A stretch of DNA of 17,855 nt, taken from CAZADH01 sp964483805 (GTDB lineage Bacteria > Muiribacteriota > Ozemobacteria > Ozemobacterales > Ozemobacteraceae). The notes beneath the pieces are model-generated. The model did not search any database and was not told the DNA's origin. It worked only from the letters and a program-made list of their open reading frames with translations. Of the stretch, positions 1 through 6,225 are shown one piece after another. The stretch's first letter is position 1. Every line of letters starts with the position of its first letter. The DNA is taken from positions 1-17,855 of the forward strand of contig CAZADH010000110.1 in NCBI GenBank assembly GCA_964483805.1, given 5' to 3'. The translations under genes were made by a program, and so were the position numbers.

Positions 1-75
1 ACCGCCCGAAACTGGCGTTTCGGGCCGCCCTCGTGGCGGCAAACGCCCACTACGCGCATCGTGCGCGGGCGAGAC
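1..75. repeat. Dispersed double-hairpin repeat, left-edge copy
   Basis: Two adjacent hairpins are visible: GCCCGAAAC (4-12) pairs with GTTTCGGGC (17-25), and GCCGCC (24-29) pairs with GGCGGC (35-40). They are followed by a GCAAACGCCCACT module and a TGCGCGGGCG module. The same modules recur at 17711-17855, and parts recur at 6117-6139 and 8144-8194. This looks like a REP-like intergenic element rather than coding sequence, although one forward frame stays open through it. The window starts inside the element. Confidence 0.7.
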
Positions 76-715
76 CTCGGGGTTTCCGGGCAACGAGTCA
101 CCGACCCGCTACCTCGATCGCCCGCTCACCCCAACTGAGCGACACCGACTGGCCGCCGCCCGCATCGAGACGACCGGCCATGCCCCCGCGGAGTTTCAGC
201 ATGAGCTGCGACGATTGCTCGAGATTTCGGGTATCGGCACCCAGACCAACAGCGATATTGCTGTGTTATTGACGTTATATGTCAAAACCATGACCACGAC
301 CGAGGCCGAACTGCTGGCCTTCGACCGGCGCACAACGCCCACACGCCAGCCCTGGCTGCTGGTCGATCTGGGCCTCGGCGATCATCTCGGCATCGGCCCG
401 CTGTTTGGTGACCCGGCGCTCCCCTGCTACCATTGTTTCTGCGAGCGGCGTTTCGTCAATGACGATCCGCTGGTCCGCCATGCACGCCGTGACCCGCCAC
501 TGTTGGCCGAGACAACCGCCCCGCATCATCCCTGGCAACACGCCTTCGCCGCAGCCTTGATTGTCGATCAGATCGTCAGTGTCGCGCTCGGCGAAACGGC
601 CCGGTGCGCCGGGCGTGCGCTTTATTGCGACACCCGGCGCCACGAAAGCTGGACCGAAACGGTACTCGCGTTTCCCGGATGCCCCGTATGCGCCGCGGCC
701 TGCCGCGGGAGCTGA
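2..715 (+). CDS. TOMM cyclodehydratase partner (E1-like C protein), 5'-truncated
   Basis: This is the C-terminal part of an E1/ThiF-like protein of the kind that binds the precursor leader and activates the YcaO enzyme in azole-forming (TOMM) systems. Visible family signatures are the stretch ending GIGPLFGDPALPCYHCFCERR, with the first zinc CxxC and the following basic segment, and a C-terminal FPGCPVC that supplies the second CxxC. The frame is open to the left edge of the window. The only start-like codon inside is a TTG at 215, without a convincing Shine-Dalgarno site. Codon use looks coding from about position 80, while the first 75 bases are a dispersed repeat, so the real start is unresolved and probably lies upstream. 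The gene is on the same strand as the YcaO/SagB operon but separated from it by two minus-strand genes. The family call rests on motif recognition only. Confidence 0.65.
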   Translation, partial: PPETGVSGRPRGGKRPLRASCAGETSGFPGNESPTRYLDRPLTPTERHRLAAARIETTGHAPAEFQHELRRLLEISGIGTQTNSDIAVLLTLYVKTMTTTEAELLAFDRRTTPTRQPWLLVDLGLGDHLGIGPLFGDPALPCYHCFCERRFVNDDPLVRHARRDPPLLAETTAPHHPWQHAFAAALIVDQIVSVALGETARCAGRALYCDTRRHESWTETVLAFPGCPVCAAACRGS

Positions 716-801
716 GATGCCCGCCCACGATGTGCGCGGTAGGTGTTTGCGCACGATATGCGCAGCACCCCGGGGCCAGCCGGAAAACCTGAACACTCCA
801 C

Positions 802-1659
802 TCAGTTGCCGTCGCGCACCGTGCCTCCGGGCACGGGGGCTTTCGGCGCCCGCAGTTGCTGGCTCTTGTTCAATTGCTTCGACTTCGGCGCCGCCTGCAA
901 CACGTCGCCGCGCGACGGTGCGAAACCGCCGGGCAGCGTCTCAGCCTTCTCGCCGGTCTTCGGCACTCCGATTACCCAGATTTCGTTCTTGCCCGAGACT
1001 TTCACGATGATCTCATCGCGCTTGTCGTCGTTGGTATCACCGATCGCCACGCCGTCGAAATCGAGTCCCGCGAAGGTGTGATTGAGAACGGCCTCACCGG
1101 CGGCATCGAAAATCCGCAGGGTCGGATGCACCCGGTAGGTCACCGGCGGGAAGTAGTGAAGCACGAGCATCTTCTTGCCACTGCCGTCGAGATCGGCCTC
1201 GCCGACGTACGAACACCCGCCGCGCGGCAACTCCTTGCCCGCCCAGGCGAGAATCTCGGCGGTCATCGAGCGCTTGCCCGTCTCGGCATAAGACGGAGGA
1301 AACTCGCGCGGGTGCTGCCTGACGACCTCTTTTTCTTCGTCGGTGAGATCGAACTCGCGCGTAACCGTCTTGTTGTATTTAGCACCAAACTCGGCCTGGA
1401 CCGCCTTGAAATCATGGGCCGACAGGATGCTGTTCAGCTTGCCGTATTCGGCAGCCGTATCGGCAACGCGCGCGACAATGCCGATACCCAAAGGGTTGGC
1501 CGCCGCCCTGTCGAAATCGACACTTGCATACGGATAATCGTCCTGATGCGGCGATTCCTTGCTGTATTTGCCATTCAATTGCAGCGTGGGAATATCGGCC
1601 CCGAGAACACATGTCAATACCACGCACATACACGCCAACAATATTCTGCGACCGTTCAT
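802..1659 (-). CDS. Secreted FG-GAP/VCBS-like protein
   Basis: This is a 285-residue exported protein. The start is well fixed: ATG at 1659 preceded by AGGAGG with a 6-base spacer. Residues 1-20 form a signal peptide (MNGRR then a hydrophobic run ending VLG, with cleavage likely before ADI). Two motifs in the second half, GEADLDGSGKKMLVL and AIGDTNDDKRDEIIVK, resemble the acidic calcium-loop plus strand units of FG-GAP/VCBS beta-propeller repeats. The C-terminus is a Lys/Pro/Gln-rich tail. There is no enzyme motif I recognise. It follows a small membrane-protein gene by 24 bases, so the two are probably co-transcribed. A link to the neighbouring azole-peptide genes is possible by position only. 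Confidence 0.6.
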   Translation of the reverse strand: MNGRRILLACMCVVLTCVLGADIPTLQLNGKYSKESPHQDDYPYASVDFDRAAANPLGIGIVARVADTAAEYGKLNSILSAHDFKAVQAEFGAKYNKTVTREFDLTDEEKEVVRQHPREFPPSYAETGKRSMTAEILAWAGKELPRGGCSYVGEADLDGSGKKMLVLHYFPPVTYRVHPTLRIFDAAGEAVLNHTFAGLDFDGVAIGDTNDDKRDEIIVKVSGKNEIWVIGVPKTGEKAETLPGGFAPSRGDVLQAAPKSKQLNKSQQLRAPKAPVPGGTVRDGN

Positions 1660-1683
1660 GACCTGCCTCCTGGAATGATCTTG

Positions 1684-2076
1684 TCAGTTGACCCAACCGG
1701 CGGCAATGACCCACCGGTTGAGCGGAATCCCAATGAGTATCGAAGCCCCGTTACACAGCAGCGCAGCAACCACGGCCCGCCGCCAACCGATGCGTAGGAC
1801 GCCGTAGAGAACGCACGACTCGACCGCCACGATCAACGGTTCACCGACGACATGCCGCCACCAATAATCATCGATGATCACCGGCGCAAGGAACCACAGA
1901 TAGGGATAGGTCAACCCGGAGGCCACCACGGCCCCGATGGCCACGAGGTGCCACGGCAGCGCTTCGCGCCCCAGTCCAAACAGCCACCGCACAACCACTG
2001 CGAGAGTCACCGCCTCGATGGCCACCGTGAGTGCCAACCAGAGACAGAACACCCGGGCGAGATACGGTGTCAACAT
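1684..2076 (-). CDS. Small four-helix membrane protein, unknown function
   Basis: This is a 130-residue hydrophobic protein with about four membrane segments: residues ~8-30, ~40-60, ~75-95 and ~100-122. I do not recognise the family. The frame is open further upstream, but ATG 2076 is preferred. It begins directly at the first hydrophobic segment, and a TATACT -10 box (2084-2089) lies 7 bases before it, which would give a nearly leaderless mRNA. The upstream extension would also run across the divergent promoter of the poly-cysteine operon. The gene leads a two-gene minus-strand unit with the secreted FG-GAP-like protein. Its position back-to-back with a YcaO operon makes an accessory, transport or immunity role conceivable, but nothing in the sequence proves that. 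Confidence 0.5.
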   Translation of the reverse strand: MLTPYLARVFCLWLALTVAIEAVTLAVVVRWLFGLGREALPWHLVAIGAVVASGLTYPYLWFLAPVIIDDYWWRHVVGEPLIVAVESCVLYGVLRIGWRRAVVAALLCNGASILIGIPLNRWVIAAGWVN

Positions 2077-2083
2077 GACACTC

Positions 2084-2089
2084 AGTATA
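2084..2089 (-). promoter_or_regulatory. -10 box of the minus-strand membrane-protein unit
   Basis: On the minus strand the sequence reads TATACT, 5/6 to the sigma-70 -10 consensus, ending 7 bases before the ATG at 2076. Transcription would start at or next to the A of the start codon, so the mRNA would be leaderless or nearly so. No good -35 box is visible at 16-18 bases. Confidence 0.4.
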
Positions 2090-2111
2090 CGCCACGACCG
2101 TGCGGCAAAGA

Positions 2112-2148
2112 TGGTAAAATTGACTCGGATCAGCCCGACAAGAGGAGG
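2112..2148 (+). promoter_or_regulatory. Extended -10 promoter and strong Shine-Dalgarno of the poly-Cys/YcaO operon
   Basis: TGGTAAAAT at 2112-2120 fits an extended -10 element (TGn before TAAAAT), predicting a transcription start near 2127. Downstream, AGAGGAGG at 2141-2148 is a near-perfect ribosome binding site. It sits 7 bases before an in-frame ATC codon at 2156 and is not properly spaced for any ATG, GTG or TTG. The promoter faces away from the minus-strand unit starting at 2076, so the two are divergent and within about 40 bases of each other. Confidence 0.5.
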
Positions 2149-2155
2149 CGCCGTC

Positions 2156-2659
2156 ATCGTCACGCGGACCACACCGACGACCCCATCGCTGATCGCGCCA
2201 ATGGCGACGGGGCGCCGTTTGCACGACCCGCTGCGGCGTGTCCGCCATCACCCGGGGGCCGTGTATCATGGCTCCTGCTGTTGTTGCTGTTGCTGCATTC
2301 TCATGCCGGTCGGCAACTACCTTGCCGTCATTTCGAGCCACGCCAAGAGCAAGAGCACGCACAGTGTCTGGTGGCATCTGTTCATCAATATTTTGTGTTT
2401 CTGTTTCAGTGTCGCTGCGGTTGGCGTACCGGTGATAACGATTCAACCCCAAGGCACCACCGCCGCGTGGGGTGGTCTCGCTGCCGGGTGCCTCCTGTAT
2501 CTGGCGATGCTGCAAGTGACCAGTCGCTGGTGGATGCCCGAGACGACGGCACCCGACCGACGTTTTCTCCTGGTCGGCATGGAGTGGATTCTGTCGCTGA
2601 TCTTCATGGTCGGTTTCGCCGCCATGTCGATATTCATCTGCTTCAAGATCTGGCGTTGA
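2156..2659 (+). CDS. Poly-cysteine membrane protein A, candidate TOMM substrate
   Basis: I do not recognise a named family. With a start at 2156 the protein has 167 residues, almost the same as its downstream paralog (165). Residues 1-39 are Thr/Arg/Pro-rich and end HPGAVYHG. Residues 41-47 are seven consecutive cysteines (2276-2296, mixed TGC/TGT codons). Then come ILMPVGNY and three membrane segments (about 72-95, 105-122 and 141-162), with conserved blocks SVWWHLF, SRWWMP and PDRRF. The poly-Cys block looks like the core of streptolysin-S-type precursors and lies in an operon with YcaO and SagB-type enzymes. I infer that its cysteines may be converted to thiazoles. A metal-binding or S-acylated protein is the alternative. 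The start is an ATC inferred from the Shine-Dalgarno; ATG 2201 (152 residues) or ATG 2111 (182 residues) are fallbacks. Confidence 0.65.
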   Translation: MVTRTTPTTPSLIAPMATGRRLHDPLRRVRHHPGAVYHGSCCCCCCCILMPVGNYLAVISSHAKSKSTHSVWWHLFINILCFCFSVAAVGVPVITIQPQGTTAAWGGLAAGCLLYLAMLQVTSRWWMPETTAPDRRFLLVGMEWILSLIFMVGFAAMSIFICFKIWR

Positions 2660-2663
2660 CCCG

Positions 2664-3161
2664 ATGAGCGAGACCGCGACCGGTCCGATACCGGCGCCGC
2701 GCCTGCGCCGACTCGAGAATGTGCTGACGCGGCGGCGCACCCGCCCCGGCACGCTGTATCACGGGTGCTGCGGCAGTTGCTGCAGCTCGTCGTGTTGTTG
2801 CGTGTTGATGCCGATCGGCAACTACATCGCCGTGTCCTCGAGCCACACCCGCGCCCAGAGCAAATGCAGCGTCTGGTGGCATCTGTTCCTCAACATCGCC
2901 TGCGCCGGGCTCAGCGCGCTGTTTCTCATCCCGATGGGCCACTGGCCTTATGCCGACCCCCGGGTGATCAGCGGAGCGATTGTCGCCGCGCTCAGCTACC
3001 TGGCGCTGCTGCAGGTGAGCAGTCGGTGGTGGATGCCCGCAACAACGCCGCCCGATCGCCGGTTCAGCATCATTGCGCGCGAGTGGTTGACCTCGATTGT
3101 ATTGATGCTTGGCTTCGGCGCCATGTCGGTTTCGCTCTTCTGGTTTTTTCCCTGGCGATGA
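2664..3161 (+). CDS. Cys/Ser-rich membrane protein B, paralog of the preceding gene
   Basis: This 165-residue protein is clearly homologous to the gene 4 bases upstream. Shared blocks are YHG just before the Cys region, LMP(V/I)GNY, SVWWHLF.NI, YLA.LQV.SRWWMP.TT.PDRRF and a final WR. Residues 1-34 are an Arg/Pro-rich, leader-like N-terminus (MSETATG... RPGTLYHG). Residues 35-46 read CCGSCCSSSCCC, and about three membrane segments follow (71-92, 101-119, 141-162). There is no clear Shine-Dalgarno, so translation is probably coupled to the upstream gene. Its stop overlaps the start of the YcaO gene (ATGA). The Cys/Ser/Gly composition is what an azole-forming enzyme would act on. The function is inferred from composition and operon context only. 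Confidence 0.75.
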   Translation: MSETATGPIPAPRLRRLENVLTRRRTRPGTLYHGCCGSCCSSSCCCVLMPIGNYIAVSSSHTRAQSKCSVWWHLFLNIACAGLSALFLIPMGHWPYADPRVISGAIVAALSYLALLQVSSRWWMPATTPPDRRFSIIAREWLTSIVLMLGFGAMSVSLFWFFPWR

Positions 3162-4496
3162 TCGACCTGACCTCGCTGTTTGGCCGGCGCAACGGCCTGC
3201 TCACCGACCTGCGCGCCTGCGCGCCCGACCCCGGGGAACCCCCGCTCGCCATTTATGTGGCCGGTCGCGGGGCCCTCCCCTGGGAGGACCCGCAACTGAC
3301 CACGACCCGGGTCGGCAGCGGCATCGGCACGACCCGCGGCGAGGCACTACTGGCAACAGTCGGCGAGATCGTCGAGCGCTATTGCAGCAGTTTTGTGCCG
3401 GCCACGGCCCGGCATGGGAGCGCCCGAGATCTGCGCACCCTCGGCCTGACCGTGCTCGACTGTGCGCGGCAACGCCCGTTTTCGGCAACCCAGTATGACA
3501 CCCCCGGGTTCCCCTTTCTGGCACCCGCCGACGCGATGACCCAGCGCTGGGTGGCCAGCCTCTGCCTCACCGACGACACCGAAGTGTGGCTGCCGCTCAC
3601 GATGGTCGGGTTTCCGTGTCACGACACCGGTCTGGCGGCGCGGGTGCGCCCGGCGACAACACACGGTATTGCTTGTGCCGCCTCGTGGCAGCATGCCGTC
3701 GAGTCGGCCTGCTGTGAGTTGATCGAGCGCGACGCGCTCACCGTCTGCTGGCTCAACCAGTTGTCGCCCCCGCGCGTCGACCTGCCTGCCGATAACGACT
3801 GGCACACGCTGACGAATCAATTGAGCGTCAATACATTACACTACACACTCTACGATCTGACCAGCGACGTCGGGGTGCCGGTCATTGCCGCCCTCTCGTT
3901 TGCCCCTTCAGCGTATGGCAACGTGGCCGCGCTCGGAGTTGGCTGCCACCCCGACCCACGGCGGGCGGCGCGCAAGGCGATGCTCGAGAACGCTCACGGC
4001 CGCATGGCCGTCAACGAACGGCATCGCCGTGGCGAGACCCGCCGATTTGCTGCCGACTTCCACGACGTGACCGACTTCGTTGATCACGCCTGGGTGTACA
4101 ACGCTCATCCGGAAGCCCGCCCGCTGCTGGCGTTTCTCGATCGGGCGCCGCACCGATCGGCGATCCTGTCTGCCCCGCCTCGCATGGTCGCCNNNNNNNN
4201 NNGCCGACAACGGCGACACGCAAGACGTGTTCATGGCTGATCCGCCTTCGGCCCGCCTGCGCCGGGCCGGCATCGATGTCTTCGCCGTCGATCTGACGAC
4301 ACCCGAAATCGCCGCCATGGGATTGCACGTCGCGCGTGCCGTTGCCCCCGAACTCGCCCTGTTGCAGGGCATGCATGCGTTCCCGTTTCTCGGTTGCGCG
4401 CGCATCGACCAACCAGAACGCGTGTTCGCCTGGGCGCAGCCGCAGCAGCGCATCGATCCGGCGTTGCGGCGGTTTCCGCCGCATCTGCTGGGTTGA
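3158..4496 (+). CDS. YcaO-domain cyclodehydratase (TOMM D protein), interrupted by a 10-N gap
   Basis: YcaO proteins use ATP to activate the peptide backbone so that Cys/Ser/Thr side chains cyclise to azolines. Family features are GIGTTRGEALLATVGEIVERY with E70, E73 and R74; the second site GIACAASWQHAVESACCELIERDA with E187, E190 and R191; the third helix AARKAMLENAHGR with E277; and a late DVFAVDLTTPEIAAMGLHVARAV strand. About 442 residues are visible. The start at 3158 overlaps the preceding stop. A 10-N gap (4193-4202) begins and ends on codon boundaries: upstream codons end at 4192 and downstream ones begin at 4203 in the next frame. The gene is therefore likely intact, and the true missing length should be a multiple of three. 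The C-terminus is RFPPHLLG rather than the PxPxP tail typical of azoline-forming YcaO enzymes. Confidence 0.85.
4193..4202. other. Assembly gap (10 Ns) inside the YcaO gene
   Basis: Ten undetermined bases. The number is probably a placeholder. The reading frame on either side differs by one position, which is explained if the real gap is a multiple of three bases. Confidence 0.95.
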
Positions 4497-4507
4497 GGGC
4501 TGCAACC

Positions 4508-5338
4508 ATGCGCGAACTGCGACAGTTGCTCACCGGTTCCGCGACCGCGTGGCGCCGCGGCGTCGCCGCGTTCTTTCAACGCAACACCGGCATCACCCGG
4601 GCCGGCTTGCCCGACCTGATCGACACGCTCGAGGAGTTCGCGGCCGAGCACGGCCGCCCGACGCCGCCCGCCGACATCTATCCGCACGCACCCAAACTCG
4701 AACTCGCCAAACCGCTGGGCGCCTGGCGGCTGGTCCACCGCACGCTCGCCCGTGTTCTCAAAGGCCGCCGCAGCACCCGCCGGTTTGGCACCCGACCCAT
4801 CAGCGCCCGCGAGATTGCCACCTTGTTGCGCCTCGGCTACGGGCCCGGTGAGGCGGTCTCCCAGGCGGCGTCGCGGGAATCAGTGCAGCCCGAGACCCAG
4901 GCGGCCACGGTGCCCTCGGCCGGCGGGTTGTTTCCTTTGCAGGTCTATCTCATCGCCCGCCACACCGAACTGCCATACGGCGTATGGCACTACCACTGGC
5001 AGCATTCATTCCTTTCCCGCGTGCGGGAACTGCCGACAGGCTCGGACGGTGACTGCCCGGCGATTTTGCGCGGCAACGTCGTGGCCGTCCCGCCCCTCGA
5101 CATTGTCATCACCACGCGCTGCGGCGTCACCCTGCAGAAGTACGGCGATCGCGGGTTGCGCTACGCGTTGCTCGAGTGCGGCCACCTCGCGCAGAACCTG
5201 ATGCTCGTCGCCGAGTGGCTCGACCTGGGCACCGTCGCCCTGGGCGGGTTCCTCGATGCCGAGTTGTCGCAGTGGCTGGGTCTCGACCCCAGGGTCGAAC
5301 AGCCGCAGTACGTGATCGCCGTGGGGCCACGACCGTAG
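4508..5338 (+). CDS. SagB-type FMN-dependent dehydrogenase (TOMM B protein)
   Basis: This is a 276-residue nitroreductase-fold protein. Enzymes of this type oxidise azolines to thiazoles or oxazoles using FMN. Visible signatures are the FMN-phosphate motif RRSTRRF (87-93), the PSAGGLFPLQVYL block (137-143 region), the GLRYALLECGHLAQNLMLVAEWLDLGTVALGGF segment (read with position ~215-250), and an ending QPQYVIAVGP. The start is ATG 4508 with GAGGG 8 bases upstream, 11 bases after the YcaO stop, so this is the last gene of the four-gene operon. The pairing of YcaO and SagB-type enzymes is diagnostic of azole-forming RiPP pathways. An ordinary nitroreductase is less likely given the neighbours. 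Confidence 0.82.
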   Translation: MRELRQLLTGSATAWRRGVAAFFQRNTGITRAGLPDLIDTLEEFAAEHGRPTPPADIYPHAPKLELAKPLGAWRLVHRTLARVLKGRRSTRRFGTRPISAREIATLLRLGYGPGEAVSQAASRESVQPETQAATVPSAGGLFPLQVYLIARHTELPYGVWHYHWQHSFLSRVRELPTGSDGDCPAILRGNVVAVPPLDIVITTRCGVTLQKYGDRGLRYALLECGHLAQNLMLVAEWLDLGTVALGGFLDAELSQWLGLDPRVEQPQYVIAVGPRP

Positions 5339-5381
5339 TTCTCGGCCATCGGCAAGGTTCCTGTTTGCCATCCGCCCCCCC

Positions 5382-5434
5382 TTGACAACGCATCACCGAA
5401 GCGCGACCATTGAAAAGTGAATGACTGATTCATT
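5382..5434 (+). promoter_or_regulatory. Promoter and palindromic operator of the TetR gene
   Basis: TTGACA at 5382-5387 is a perfect -35 box. The -10 region around 5405-5410 (GACCAT) is weak. AATGACTGATTCATT at 5420-5434 is a palindrome with 6 of 7 base pairs matching around a central G. It sits at the expected transcription start, just upstream of the Shine-Dalgarno TGAGGA. TetR-family repressors typically bind such sites in their own promoters. Confidence 0.5.
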
Positions 5435-5446
5435 ATTGAGGAACCC

Positions 5447-6061
5447 ATGCAAACCAAGAAACGTCATGTGCAAAGCCAGATCGAAGATGCCGCCCTCGAG
5501 CTGTTCGCCACGCGCGGTTACCAGGCGACGAGCATGGCCCAGGTGGCCGAGGCCGCCGGCGTTGCCGTCGGCAACCTGTACCGCTATTTCGACACCAAGG
5601 CCGAGCTGTTCGCCGCCGTCGTTCCTGAGAAACTGATCGTCGAGGGGCACCGGTTGCTGATGACCAAGGTCCATGCCGCGCACGGTCTGGGGCCCGCGCG
5701 CGTAGGGCGTTCGGCGGCGATCGTTGCCGAAAACGACCGGCTTCTCGCCTTCTTGCTGCAACATCGCCGTCAGTTGCTGGCCGCTTATCGCCATGGTGCG
5801 GGCACGGTGTTCGCCGACCTGGAAACGCGCACGCTCACCCTGATCGTGCGGTTGGTGCGCAACTACGCGGCTTCGCACCGTGCACACGGCATCGCCCCCC
5901 TCTCGCCCGTGCAGAAGCGGTTGCTACCCGTCATCTATACCGGGCTTCTGCGCGGCACGCTCGACCTGCTCGAAAGCAAGACTTCGGCCCAGGCACTGCG
6001 CGCCGCACTCGACCTCTATCTGCGCTACCACTTCGCCGGTTTGGCGGCGTTTTTCAAGTGA
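5447..6061 (+). CDS. TetR/AcrR-family transcriptional regulator
   Basis: This is a 204-residue repressor-type protein. The N-terminal helix-turn-helix is clear: QIEDAALELFATRGYQATSM leads into AQVAEAAGVAVGNLYRYFDTKAELFAAV (residues ~11-57), the classical TetR DNA-binding signature. The C-terminal ligand domain has no recognisable subfamily. The start is ATG 5447 with TGAGGA 4-8 bases upstream. It has its own promoter with a palindrome at the start site, consistent with autorepression. It lies directly after the SagB-type gene on the same strand, and before a flavoprotein gene whose promoter also has a palindrome. Either the azole operon or the flavoprotein could be its target; the sequence does not decide. 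Confidence 0.88.
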   Translation: MQTKKRHVQSQIEDAALELFATRGYQATSMAQVAEAAGVAVGNLYRYFDTKAELFAAVVPEKLIVEGHRLLMTKVHAAHGLGPARVGRSAAIVAENDRLLAFLLQHRRQLLAAYRHGAGTVFADLETRTLTLIVRLVRNYAASHRAHGIAPLSPVQKRLLPVIYTGLLRGTLDLLESKTSAQALRAALDLYLRYHFAGLAAFFK

Positions 6062-6116
6062 CCATTCACCCTGACAAGTCGGTGAACGCAGGTGTGGAAA
6101 AGGGGGAGGGAGGCAC

Positions 6117-6139
6117 TGGCGGCAGTCGTGCGCGGGCGG
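6117..6139 (+). repeat. Fragment of the dispersed repeat
   Basis: The 23-base segment beginning TGGCGGCAGTCGTGCGCGG matches 17786-17808 at 22 of 23 positions and shares the TGCGCGGGCG module of the left edge. Here it lies between the TetR gene and the flavoprotein promoter. Confidence 0.6.
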
Positions 6140-6164
6140 CTCTCTCTTTTTTTCAATGATTTGC

Positions 6165-6189
6165 AAAAGCGAACGCTATATTCGCTTTT
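6165..6189 (+). promoter_or_regulatory. Perfect palindrome overlapping the -10 box of the flavoprotein gene
   Basis: AAAAGCGAA (6165-6173) and TTCGCTTTT (6181-6189) are perfect inverted 9-base arms separated by 7 bases. The spacer and right arm contain TATATT (6177-6182), 5/6 to the -10 consensus, about 45 bases before the ATG at 6226. A protein bound here would block RNA polymerase, so this is a probable repressor operator. Confidence 0.55.
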
Positions 6190-6225
6190 TAGTCGACAAC
6201 GGCAATCGAGAAAGGACAGATACTT

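Noticed and set aside
2270..2300. Poly-Cys run as a mere (CTG/TTG) microsatellite artefact
   Set aside because: The paralog encodes an independent Cys/Ser block at the same place with different codons, so the amino-acid composition appears selected.
6065..6086. TTCACC/GGTGAA hairpin after the TetR gene as a terminator
   Set aside because: The stem is only 6 bp and no T-run follows directly.
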